The notes below the pieces were generated by a model that was given only the letters and a program-made list of their open reading frames with translations, was not told where the DNA came from and searched no databases. From Roseburia_C sp900315735 (GTDB lineage Bacteria > Bacillota > Clostridia > Lachnospirales > Lachnospiraceae), in assembly GCA_052118425.1 (NCBI GenBank), contig JBQKHF010000013.1: DNA of 64,000 nt. One strand, 5' to 3'. Shown piece by piece: positions 1 through 8,603 of the stretch. Each line of letters opens with the position of its first letter. Position 1 is the stretch's first letter. The translations under genes and the position numbers were made by a program.

Positions 1-95
1 TTTCTTCTTTGTCTGGACATGTTTATGAATCCTTTCTTTGTTACTGATTTTAGTATATCAGATTCATTAAAAACTGTCCGAAAAAGTGTCTTAAT

Positions 96-3000
96 TTATG
101 AGACCATTATAATTCTACTAGAATTAGCGGTCTTATCATATAAAGAAATAATCAGCTTTGAAAGCTCATTTTCTATGCCCCATTGTTTTCTCAACTCTTT
201 AATCTCCATCTTTAAAACATTCTCGCAAAGCTGTATTATAATATCTGCATAATCAACGACAAAAACTGCACTTTCCTCTAAATAACGAACAAATGCCCTT
301 ACCAACCTTCTACTTACTTTAGTTTTCATAAATTCCTGCAAAAACACTTTATCACGCTCGGCATCAACATACTTATCATAAAACATTTTGGCTAATGGAA
401 ATTCTACATCTGCATCAACGTTCTTATAAGTAAGTATTATATTTTTGGCTTTATTTCGATAATCATTGACGTTCAAATAAATTACAGCCATATCTAATAT
501 AACCTTGATTTGCTCTTCACTTTTAGATTGAACAGCCATTATAGTTGCTTCAAATTCATTATGTCGTATATAAAATTCGCAGACAGCATATCCTCCTAAC
601 TCTACAAGTTGCTTATCTTCAGATTCAAAACATTTCTCGATAATGCGAATAATTCTTTCTTTATATTGGGGATATAAGAGAAAGAACATATTTTTCGAAT
701 CACAAAAACTTGCCATTCGAATGTCTGACTCATACAAATGCAATATCTTTTCCGCAGCCCATTCTCTATCAATATTATAAGATGGCCATAAAGCATACAA
801 TGAAGCAAAACGCACTGCAGGATTTTCATCTTTCATCAATCCTTCAATAACATCTTTAAATCGTAAAAACGCTTCCTGATCTTCCCAGAGCAAATGTCCT
901 ATCACCATTGCTGCACTGCCTCTCACACAGTTTAATGCATTGCTATGCAACATATTGCAACTCTTCATTTCTTTATCTTCTGAATTTGTTACCATTGGGT
1001 TATCTAATTCTGGATTGCAATGTCTCAAAGCAATATTCATTAATTGTTCCATTACCTCCGGTGACCAATTAACATTACTTATTTTTTCAACTATCTTACA
1101 AAAATACAAAGCCCTATAACTTTTCATGTCACACGGAAATTCAACCAATAACCTCTCTATAACTACAGAATCAACCTCATCCAACTTTTCCGATACTTCC
1201 ACTCCTAAAAACAGCGAATCTACAAAAGCAGGCAACACTCGTTCCTTATTCTTTAAAACAAGTTCTATCATCTCCTGTGGATGTTGTTCTACCACCAATT
1301 GAAAATCACTTGCATAGGCTTCATAAGAACTTTCAATAAATCCGCCTTCTACTTCAATCCATCTACGACCATCTCGATTCTTCAACTTGTTGTTTGTAAT
1401 AATTTGAAGCCACTGACCCTTACTAATATTTTTACCTGAAACAGGAGACTTTCTCCATCCTGCATGTCCATTCTTATTATAATAGCACAACGGTTCTTTA
1501 TGAAAACGCCTATCTAGTATACGCAATAATTCTTTTGCTTTTTTGCTAATTCTCTCTTCTGGTAAATATCGTAATAATTCATACTGCAAATCTCCCCAAA
1601 AACTCCAATACACAGGTTGACATTCTTTTCGTTCATTCTGCTCAATTCTTCTTTTATACCATTCAGACGCCTTTGGAGAAATATATCGGCAAATTGCATT
1701 TTCTATCATTAATAATTCTTCTTTATCACAACTATTCCCATGAATTTTTAGAACCTCTTTTACAAGCCCTAATTCATCTTCTGCTCCACTCGTGTAATCA
1801 AAAATATTTTTGTCCATATCACTGCAGAGATAACGCATTATCCGATTACTATATTCAGGAGACAAAACTGTCAATCCTGTTAGAATAATTTCATTAAACA
1901 CATAATACCCCTGCCCCATATATGGTTCATAGCATTTCCAAAAATACTCTGGAGATTTGTAGCACAAAGCTATGGTCGCCTTTTTAACTAACTCCACACA
2001 AGTCCTTTCAATACTACTTTTATACATATGTACTCCTGACCAATCGCCATACTTTACTTCATACCCACACTCCTTTGGTATATATTGAAGCAATTCTTTA
2101 AGTATATATTCCCCGTTATCCACTAAAAAAGAATTATCTGAATCCACTAATTCTTCCTCGTAACGATATACATATCTCCCTTGACTTTTAATTTTATTTT
2201 TCAGCAAAAATGAAATAAGCCGTATCGTTCTCCCTTCAAATTGATTCATCATTGTTTTGACATCTATATAAATTTCTTTTGCGTACTTCGGATAATGTTC
2301 ATAAAACATCATCCGAAGTTCAAACATTTCATCACTTTCCTGTGTTATATCATGAAGAAAACATCGCATAAACTGCTCATCATCACTTTTATCACTAAAA
2401 GCATGTCTTTCAATAAAAGAAATATCCTCAACATCTAAATTTGGTGCAATACTCGTCAACAAATTAAAAACAATACTTTTTTTCTCCTCCATCGAATACC
2501 ATCGTTCTAAAACACCTTGATTTCTTAATATAGTTATATATTGCTTTCTCGTAAAAATAACATTATTCAGCAAATAATTTCCATAAATCTCATTTTCACA
2601 ATTATCTATAATGAATTGAATAATATTATCATCTGGTTCTTGAATTTGTCCCAAAATCTCATAAAAAACATATTTGACATAATATCTTATGTTATCTGAA
2701 ATTAACATTTCCTTACCAAATAAGATGAAGTCTTCACTATTATATTCCAAAAGATTCTGCAAAAACATCTGTACCTGATATCGTCTTCCGGGCGTTTGTC
2801 TGCATTTTTCGCCTATAATATTTTCCAGCTTTTGCACCTGAAAATATTTTTCCATCATTCTTTGTGACATAAAATAATCTAAAATCGATTGATGCACAAA
2901 GCCCACCCTATCATTTTGAATCACAACAATTTCTGATGATATCAGATAATCTAATCCAGCTTCTTCAACATTCAGTATTTGTTTAGGAACATACAAACGT

Positions 3001-4343
3001 CCTGTTTTCTCCAAAACATCAACAATTCTTATTTTCGTTTCAGTAATAGTTCTTTGCTGTAATCCCATGGTTATACTTTTTCTACATATTTGCTCAAACC
3101 ATTTATCTATCAAATGACTGGTAGTTAAACCATCCCCATAAATTTCTTTTTTTTCCAAATGTTGCCAGATATAAAGATTACTTGGTATTCTTAATAGTCT
3201 TTTTAATTTAAATGACAATTGTTCATAGTTTTTACCAATAATATCTTTTACAACATCTTCTTTAAAATCACCTACTTTAACTATTTTCCAAACATTCTCT
3301 GAAGATTCCTTCTTTTTAAATAGAGATTTTATATTATTATCATTTTCAAGATCATATGTTCTGCAGACAAATATTATAATTATTTTTTTCTTTCTTTCAT
3401 AATTTAAGTATTCTACCTGTCTAATTAACTCTAAACAAACTGCAAGTGCTTCGCTAGAATTTGCCTGTGTCCATCTTAAAGCATCTAATTGATCTAAAAT
3501 AATTACTGCATTTTCATTTCTTGAAGTGCAGTGCAAAGAATGAGCAATTGAACTGGGAAGTCCTAACCCTTTTCCCCAAATCTCACAATTTTTATAAGGT
3601 ATTCTCTGATCAAGTTTTATCGCAATATGTGGAATTTTCCTTTCTTCGCAATAATTTAGAATTGCTTCTGTACACCCACTTTTTCCAGAACCAGCACCTC
3701 CAGAAATAATAGTTGATTTTTCATTTTCAATAGATTTTATGCAATCATCAAATTCATCTCTATGTATCAAAGTACCTTGCAATGCCCTGAAATTTTCCCT
3801 ATACTCTTGATTAATCTCCTCAATTCTCGGTGCGATTCTTTTATCTCCCTCTTTTAGTCGAAGAATAATTTCCTGTTTTATAAAATAGTCGCTTAATATG
3901 GATTGTGTAATTTCTTTTCCTAATATATTCTCTGCTGTAGCAAATGAAAGTAATGCATTGTAAACTAATTTTTGTTCACTGTTAAACAAATATTGTATAT
4001 TCTGACTTATACGTTCCTCTAACTCGTATTCTGATATCTGCTTATAAAAAATTCTCTTCAAATAATCAATACTTTTTAAGACATCAACTTCTTTTTCACT
4101 ATTCAAATCCATTTCCTTGCAAAAACTTTTGTAGAATTTTCGAAATTCTTTACTACTTTTCATGATTTGTATATCATAAAAATCTTCTGCATTACCACTA
4201 GTATTGCATGCTCGATTATGTAAATCAAACAAAAAGGAACACGTCATAGGACTAACTAATGACACTCTTCTATTGTTATCCCTATTTAACTGAGTCTTCC
4301 ACGAAAAAATATACCTTTCCCTTTTAAATCCGAAATATCCCAA
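96..4343 (-). CDS. Large STAND-like P-loop NTPase, main part of a probable antiphage gene
   Basis: This 1415-codon frame holds a P-loop NTPase with a long alpha-helical C-terminus. Visible motifs are a Walker A (GGAGSGKS, about residues 215-222), a Walker B (VIILDQLDAL, about 280-289) and a sensor-like stretch (FVCRTYDL, about 325-332). Helical, HEAT-like repeats follow to the end, for example around AVRFASLYALWP. That layout (effector, NTPase, long repeat sensor) is typical of STAND/Avs/bNACHT antiphage proteins; the assignment is inference from architecture. The frame opens with TTG and no convincing Shine-Dalgarno. It continues, one frame over, the nuclease fragment at 4286-4561, so one product of about 1,490 residues was probably encoded. 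Base composition is much more AT-rich than the downstream genes, suggesting horizontal acquisition. It is either a slippage-expressed gene or a decaying one. Confidence 0.75.
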   Translation of the reverse strand: MGYFGFKRERYIFSWKTQLNRDNNRRVSLVSPMTCSFLFDLHNRACNTSGNAEDFYDIQIMKSSKEFRKFYKSFCKEMDLNSEKEVDVLKSIDYLKRIFYKQISEYELEERISQNIQYLFNSEQKLVYNALLSFATAENILGKEITQSILSDYFIKQEIILRLKEGDKRIAPRIEEINQEYRENFRALQGTLIHRDEFDDCIKSIENEKSTIISGGAGSGKSGCTEAILNYCEERKIPHIAIKLDQRIPYKNCEIWGKGLGLPSSIAHSLHCTSRNENAVIILDQLDALRWTQANSSEALAVCLELIRQVEYLNYERKKKIIIIFVCRTYDLENDNNIKSLFKKKESSENVWKIVKVGDFKEDVVKDIIGKNYEQLSFKLKRLLRIPSNLYIWQHLEKKEIYGDGLTTSHLIDKWFEQICRKSITMGLQQRTITETKIRIVDVLEKTGRLYVPKQILNVEEAGLDYLISSEIVVIQNDRVGFVHQSILDYFMSQRMMEKYFQVQKLENIIGEKCRQTPGRRYQVQMFLQNLLEYNSEDFILFGKEMLISDNIRYYVKYVFYEILGQIQEPDDNIIQFIIDNCENEIYGNYLLNNVIFTRKQYITILRNQGVLERWYSMEEKKSIVFNLLTSIAPNLDVEDISFIERHAFSDKSDDEQFMRCFLHDITQESDEMFELRMMFYEHYPKYAKEIYIDVKTMMNQFEGRTIRLISFLLKNKIKSQGRYVYRYEEELVDSDNSFLVDNGEYILKELLQYIPKECGYEVKYGDWSGVHMYKSSIERTCVELVKKATIALCYKSPEYFWKCYEPYMGQGYYVFNEIILTGLTVLSPEYSNRIMRYLCSDMDKNIFDYTSGAEDELGLVKEVLKIHGNSCDKEELLMIENAICRYISPKASEWYKRRIEQNERKECQPVYWSFWGDLQYELLRYLPEERISKKAKELLRILDRRFHKEPLCYYNKNGHAGWRKSPVSGKNISKGQWLQIITNNKLKNRDGRRWIEVEGGFIESSYEAYASDFQLVVEQHPQEMIELVLKNKERVLPAFVDSLFLGVEVSEKLDEVDSVVIERLLVEFPCDMKSYRALYFCKIVEKISNVNWSPEVMEQLMNIALRHCNPELDNPMVTNSEDKEMKSCNMLHSNALNCVRGSAAMVIGHLLWEDQEAFLRFKDVIEGLMKDENPAVRFASLYALWPSYNIDREWAAEKILHLYESDIRMASFCDSKNMFFLLYPQYKERIIRIIEKCFESEDKQLVELGGYAVCEFYIRHNEFEATIMAVQSKSEEQIKVILDMAVIYLNVNDYRNKAKNIILTYKNVDADVEFPLAKMFYDKYVDAERDKVFLQEFMKTKVSRRLVRAFVRYLEESAVFVVDYADIIIQLCENVLKMEIKELRKQWGIENELSKLIISLYDKTANSSRIIMVS

Positions 4344-4561
4344 TACTCTTTACTTGCATTCCGTGCTTTACATTGTTGATGCTCTTTCTCTCCATCAAAA
4401 GTCGTTACTAATATATCAGTACCAACTTCATCTATACCAAGTGCTTCAACAATAACACTATAATTTGTTTCATTCAAAATTTTGAGAAGTTCATAAATTA
4501 TACAGTTTATCTCATATCTATTCCCTTGTTTGTCTGCTCTTCCACCTTTTTCAAATGGCAT
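4286..4561 (-). CDS. Cap4/DUF4297-like nuclease N-terminus, separated by a frameshift
   Basis: This 91-residue piece starts at an ATG with a good ribosome binding site (GGGAGG, nine bases upstream). It resembles the N-terminus of Cap4-type dsDNA nucleases: a GGRADKQGNRYE opening, an acidic VEA segment, then TDILV and, about 14 residues on, QCKAR. This fits a PD-(D/E)xK fold with a Q-x-K variant. The last residues (FFRGRLS) are frameshifted. The true continuation, SWKTQLNRDNN, lies in the -1 frame at the start of the large NTPase frame. Alone it is too short to be a complete nuclease domain. Most likely it is the effector half of one nuclease-STAND protein, expressed by slippage, restored by indel, or dead. 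Confidence 0.65.
   Translation of the reverse strand: MPFEKGGRADKQGNRYEINCIIYELLKILNETNYSVIVEALGIDEVGTDILVTTFDGEKEHQQCKARNASKEYWDISDLKGKGIFFRGRLS
4304..4309 (-). other. Homopolymer run at the frameshift between nuclease and NTPase
   Basis: On the coding (minus) strand this is a run of six T preceded by ATA, read ATA TTT TTT CGT in the nuclease frame. The NTPase frame is -1 relative to it. Adding one T, or a -1 ribosomal or transcriptional slip here, joins GIFF directly to SWKTQ and gives an uninterrupted protein. A sequencing indel is the simplest alternative. Confidence 0.7.
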
Positions 4562-4680
4562 AATTCCATCCCTCCCACAAAATTTTAAAGTTTCCTCTCA
4601 CTAAAATTTATTTTAATAATTACGTTAAATCTGCTCTTCATATATTGCTTTTTTCTCTGCACAAATCATGTTCATATCAT

Positions 4681-6072
4681 CTAGTTAACTTCTGTCGATA
4701 TATGATGTCCTGATTTAAGTTTTGAAAGCACACACACGACTTCCACATGATACGTCCACGGGAACATATCCACCGGCTGGCACCGCTCCACCCGGTAGCC
4801 GTGGCTTGTAAAATACTTCAGGTCCCGTGCCTGGGTGACTGGATTGCAGGAAATATAGACCACACGCTTTGGGGAAAGTTGAAGCAGTGAGGAAAGGAAT
4901 GCCTCGTCACTTCCGGCACGAGGCGGATCCATGAATACCACATCGGCAGTCTCGCCCTGTGCTGCCATCTTGACCATGAACTCTCCGGCATCCTCATTGT
5001 AAAATGTGATATTTTTCATGTTATTGCGCTTTGCATTGGTGACGGCATCACGCACCGCATCCCGGTTCACTTCTACACCAATGACAGAGCCGGCTTTTCC
5101 TGCTGCTGCCATGCCAATGGTACCAATGCCGCAATAAGCATCAATTACCTTTTCTTTTCCGGTCAGTCCGGCAAACTCAATGGCTTTACCATAAAGGATT
5201 TCTGTCTGCATCGGATTCACCTGATAGAATGAAGATGGAGAAATGCGAAAACGAAGTCCACACAGCTCGTCCTCGATAAAGCCTTTTCCATAAATGGTAA
5301 TATTCCGCTCACCTAAGACAACGCTGGTTCGCCGGTCATTCACATTTACCACCACCGTTGTAACCTCCGGATGCTTTTCACGAAGTGCTTTTACAAAATT
5401 ATTTTTTGACGGCAGAATTGGGGAAGCCAGCACCAGAACAACCATAACTTCGCCGGTACGGAAGCCTCTTCTTACCAGAACGTGACGCAGTAATCCATAT
5501 CCGCTGTCCTCGTCATATACTTTTATTTTAAAGGAACGAAGCATTCCACGAATATCATAAATGATGCTGTCCGCAATCTTATCCTCAATCTGACATTCAT
5601 CAATCTTTACCACCGAATGTGTTCCCTGCTGATATGCCCCGGAAATCACCGTTCCGTTTTTCAGCCGCTGAAACGTGGCATTGACCTTGTTCCGATAATG
5701 AAATGGCTCCTGCATTCCGATAACCGGCTCCACTTTTCCAAAGCTGCCTAAAAGTTCTTTTACTTCCCGATGCTTCTTGTTGAGCTGCTTTTCATAATCC
5801 ATTCCTTGATACTGGCAGCCGCCACATTTTTTTGCAAGATCACATTCTCCCGGTGGGCAGATGTGTTTTTCCGGACGTTCCGATTTCGAACCGTGCTGCT
5901 TTTTGAATGGCTCTTTCCCGGACGTTTTTTTATTGCTGCGCTCTTTTTGAGAAAAATCTTTTTTTACAGCTTCCTTTTTAGTAGTTTCCTTTTTAACATT
6001 TTCCTTTTTAACATTTTCCTTTTTAACATTTTCCTTTTTTCTAAATTTATTGTTCTTTTCTGGCTTTCTCAT
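4681..6072 (-). CDS. rlmD: 23S rRNA (uracil-C5)-methyltransferase, RumA/RlmD family
   Basis: SAM-dependent methyltransferase that makes 5-methyluridine in 23S rRNA. A 4Fe-4S cysteine set is visible at C72, C77, C83 and C86 (CPPGECDLAKKCGGC). The family signature SPSSFYQVNP, the FMDPPRAGSD motif and the catalytic-cysteine motif YISCNPVTQARDL (C409) are all intact, so it should be active. The first 65 or so residues are a lysine-rich, low-complexity tail with three exact NVKKE units in place of the TRAM domain usual in Gram-positive relatives. This tail probably binds RNA non-specifically. In Gram-positives one enzyme of this type may methylate two sites (RlmCD), so substrate position is not settled. 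The neighbours are unrelated. Confidence 0.92.
   Translation of the reverse strand: MRKPEKNNKFRKKENVKKENVKKENVKKETTKKEAVKKDFSQKERSNKKTSGKEPFKKQHGSKSERPEKHICPPGECDLAKKCGGCQYQGMDYEKQLNKKHREVKELLGSFGKVEPVIGMQEPFHYRNKVNATFQRLKNGTVISGAYQQGTHSVVKIDECQIEDKIADSIIYDIRGMLRSFKIKVYDEDSGYGLLRHVLVRRGFRTGEVMVVLVLASPILPSKNNFVKALREKHPEVTTVVVNVNDRRTSVVLGERNITIYGKGFIEDELCGLRFRISPSSFYQVNPMQTEILYGKAIEFAGLTGKEKVIDAYCGIGTIGMAAAGKAGSVIGVEVNRDAVRDAVTNAKRNNMKNITFYNEDAGEFMVKMAAQGETADVVFMDPPRAGSDEAFLSSLLQLSPKRVVYISCNPVTQARDLKYFTSHGYRVERCQPVDMFPWTYHVEVVCVLSKLKSGHHISTEVN
5986..6035 (-). repeat. rlmD: 15-bp tandem repeat coding the lysine-rich tail of RlmD
   Basis: Three perfect copies of the 15-base unit TTCCTTTTTAACATT (plus-strand reading) lie at 5986-6000, 6001-6015 and 6016-6030, with partial copies on either side. 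They encode the NVKKE units on the minus strand. In-frame repeats of this kind change copy number easily. Confidence 0.9.
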
Positions 6073-6249
6073 TTCCTGTACCGTTCCTTATTTTTTCAAT
6101 ACTATACTATTTTTTAGTTTAACGCATTTAGCTGCCTTTTTCTATGGTTATTGCAGAAATATTTTCACAAATGGTTTAAAATAAAAATGTTAATTAGTGA
6201 CACTTACTGAGCCTTCCACTGGTAACTTCTTACGAATGCTTGACAACAC

Positions 6250-6279
6250 AAAAACGCCGATACAAACTGTACCGACGTT
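6250..6279 (-). terminator. Rho-independent terminator after the XRE/zinc-ribbon gene
   Basis: Inverted repeat with arms at 6253-6264 and 6268-6279 (12 bp including two G-U pairs, 3-base loop), followed on the minus strand by a T run. It lies about 45 bases past the stop of the regulator gene at 6325. Confidence 0.8.
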
Positions 6280-6324
6280 CCATCAACATTTCACACTATT
6301 TAATTTTTTGCAATAAAACTGCAA

Positions 6325-7089
6325 TCATCTTTTTTTGTAAAGAAGTAACTCCGGATTTTCACCATTTTCCTCATAAGTGCATATCAGGATAAAATCCATA
6401 TTTGCAAGGATACCAAAACATCTTTCACCGCCAAATTCCGATTCCAGCTGGTTTCCAAGATATGTTTTCTGGTCATCCAGAAATTTTACTTTTTTCCCAT
6501 TCGGAAGTGTATACTCTAAATTCACATATTTTCCTACCAGTGCATTTAATTTTTCGACCTTAGGAAGTCCGTCTATGTGAAGTTCATTTATTTCCTTTAT
6601 TAGCTGGTGTTTAAACTCCTCAAACTCTCCATTGTCGCTGAGTTCATCATATCTTTTCCAATAATCTAACTTTGGTAGCATTTCTTTCATATATGCGCGC
6701 GCCTGCTCTTCTGTAAAGTCTTCGCTTACCATATTTTTAACACATATGTCGATTAATTCATCCATATTGTTATAGGTATACGTTCCATCGGCATAGCACC
6801 ACTTGCAATATTCCTCATTCAATGTGCCATCTTTTTCGCGACCTAATATGGTATCGTCAATCGGCATTCCACAGCACTGGCAAATCAGTTTTCTCGGTTC
6901 TCCCAAAAGCGTATTAATCGAAACATCAAATTCCTTCGACAAAAGTTTCAGTGTTTCTGTATTCGGCACCGTTTCACCATTTTCCCAGCGGGAAACCGCC
7001 TGCCGCGTTACCATGATTTTTTCTGCCAGTTCATCCTGAGACATCCCTTTTTGCGTGCGAAGTTCCAGAATAATATTTTTTGTCTCCAT
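6325..7089 (-). CDS. XRE-family regulator with a zinc-ribbon C-terminal domain
   Basis: The 254-residue product begins with a Cro/C1-type helix-turn-helix (about residues 1-65; ELAEKIMVTRQAVSRWENG). A cysteine-rich zinc-ribbon segment follows (C70, C72/C73, then C95 and C98 in EYCKWC), then a conserved alpha/beta tail. This fits HTH proteins carrying the putative zinc-ribbon domain zf-ribbon_2. The ATG at 7089 is chosen because GGAGG sits ten bases upstream. The open frame extends 33 codons further, but that extension would overlap the next gene and has no ribosome binding site. It is probably a one-component regulator. The ligand is unknown, though metal or redox sensing through the cysteines is possible. 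Confidence 0.82.
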   Translation of the reverse strand: METKNIILELRTQKGMSQDELAEKIMVTRQAVSRWENGETVPNTETLKLLSKEFDVSINTLLGEPRKLICQCCGMPIDDTILGREKDGTLNEEYCKWCYADGTYTYNNMDELIDICVKNMVSEDFTEEQARAYMKEMLPKLDYWKRYDELSDNGEFEEFKHQLIKEINELHIDGLPKVEKLNALVGKYVNLEYTLPNGKKVKFLDDQKTYLGNQLESEFGGERCFGILANMDFILICTYEENGENPELLLYKKR

Positions 7090-7178
7090 CGTTGCTACCT
7101 CCTTTATCCATATCATACCGGTAAATTCAGTTTTGGAAAAGCAACTTACTGTTGCTGTACGATAAGGCACATAACATT

Positions 7179-8471
7179 TTAGATGCAAAATACACTATAT
7201 AGCGGAACTGATTTTATTCCTTTTGCCATTCCAAAATTTCTTGTTGAAATCCGGATTGCATACGAAGGATTGTATTTTTCCATATAAACCATCATGCTTT
7301 TGGCTTTCACATGGTTTCCAGCCTTACACTCAACCGGGATAACGTGACTGTCTTTTTGTATCAGGAAATCCACTTCCGCCGTATTATCAGACTCCCAGTA
7401 ATGAAGATCATAACCATTTGTTTTTAAAGCAATTGCGACATAGTTTTCTGTCAGTATACCACGAAAATGTTCTGTTTCCATGCTTTGTAATACTTCCAAT
7501 GTCATTCCGATTCTTGCGGACATAATTCCCATATCACTGTAATATAATTTGAACGCGCTTACATCCTGATATGCCGCAACCGGATAAAATCCCTGACTGC
7601 ACTTCATGCATTTATTTACAATTCCAGCCCGAATCAGCCAATCAATTGCATCTCCATATTGAGATGCCCGTGCTCCTGATTTTATCAGCTTGTACTGAAA
7701 TTTTTTTGCTTCTTTTGCCAACTGTGCCGGCAGGGAATCATACGCTTCAAAAATACGCACGGTGTCCGTCTGATTGGCATATTTTGTCATATCTGCAATA
7801 TAAGAATTTAACAGCATCTGACGGATTTCCGTCTGCTCCAATGGACTGTCTTTTGCAAGGTCTGCTTTTACTGCTGCCGGCATTCCTCCAACAATGCAAT
7901 AATGATAAAACTCCTGCAGGGCTTCCTCGTGCAATATCTCATCTATCGGCTGATTATTTTCATAATGTTCCCGGATGGTATCAGAAAGCAGTTGCTTTCC
8001 CTTAGCCCACAATACCTCTTCTAAGTCCATCGGATACATGGTAAGCATCTGAACTTTTCCCACAGGAAATGAATATTTTTCACGATTCACTGCCACACCC
8101 AGCAGACTTCCCGCAGCTATTACATGATATTCCGGTGCCTCTTCTGAAAAATATTTTAAAGAAGTTAATGCTCTTTCACACATCTGTACCTCATCAAAAA
8201 TAATGAGCGTATTTTCCGGTACAATCTTCACCTGATAATATTTTTCTAATATGGCAATAATATAATCTGCATGAATATCTGTGTCAAAATACTTTCCGAT
8301 TTTTTCGTCCGTTTCAAAATTTACATAGACTGTATTTTTATAATATAATGCTCCAAATTCCCGCATTTCAAATGTTTTTCCAACCTGTCTTGCACCATAA
8401 ATAAGCAAAGGCATTCTGCCTTTTTTCATATTTTTCCACTCATACAATTTAGATGTTATTTTACGCTTCAT
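7179..8471 (-). CDS. AAA-family ATPase with DUF4143 C-terminal domain
   Basis: The 430-residue protein has the AAA_14 plus DUF4143 layout. Walker A is GARQVGKT (26-33) and Walker B is LIIFDEVQ (about 89-96). A C-terminal DUF4143 region contains the nuclease-like VDFLIQKDSHVIPVECKAG stretch, which resembles a PD-(D/E)xK core (D, then E-x-K). These proteins are common in Firmicutes and Bacteroidetes, often in many copies. Their role is unclear; links to mobile elements or toxin-like functions have been proposed but not shown here. An AAGGGAGAG ribosome binding site precedes the ATG. It has its own promoter and lies tail-to-head with the XRE gene. Confidence 0.88.
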   Translation of the reverse strand: MKRKITSKLYEWKNMKKGRMPLLIYGARQVGKTFEMREFGALYYKNTVYVNFETDEKIGKYFDTDIHADYIIAILEKYYQVKIVPENTLIIFDEVQMCERALTSLKYFSEEAPEYHVIAAGSLLGVAVNREKYSFPVGKVQMLTMYPMDLEEVLWAKGKQLLSDTIREHYENNQPIDEILHEEALQEFYHYCIVGGMPAAVKADLAKDSPLEQTEIRQMLLNSYIADMTKYANQTDTVRIFEAYDSLPAQLAKEAKKFQYKLIKSGARASQYGDAIDWLIRAGIVNKCMKCSQGFYPVAAYQDVSAFKLYYSDMGIMSARIGMTLEVLQSMETEHFRGILTENYVAIALKTNGYDLHYWESDNTAEVDFLIQKDSHVIPVECKAGNHVKAKSMMVYMEKYNPSYAIRISTRNFGMAKGIKSVPLYSVFCI

Positions 8472-8517
8472 GTGTATGCACTCTCCCTTCTTTAAATTTT
8501 ATCATATCTTTTAATGT

Positions 8518-8546
8518 ATTATATTACATTTTTTCGTATGAATCAA
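8518..8546 (-). promoter_or_regulatory. Sigma-A type promoter for the AAA/DUF4143 gene
   Basis: On the minus strand: TTGATT, 17-base spacer, TATAAT, ending about 47 bases upstream of the ATG at 8471. Confidence 0.65.
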
Positions 8547-8558
8547 TGTGTTTTTACG

Positions 8559-8595
8559 CGAAAAAAAGTAGCAGGCCACTCAGACCTGCTACTTT
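8559..8595 (-). terminator. Terminator after the rlmI-type gene
   Basis: Perfect 11-bp stem (AAAGTAGCAGG with CCTGCTACTTT, arms 8565-8575 and 8585-8595) with a 9-base loop and seven T on the minus strand, directly after the stop at 8604. Confidence 0.9.
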
Positions 8596-8603
8596 CAAAA
8601 TTT

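Noticed and set aside
5770..6117. Plus-strand open frame opposite the start of rlmD
   Set aside because: It is a shadow of the lysine-rich repeat on the other strand, with a Phe/Leu-rich translation and no ribosome binding site.
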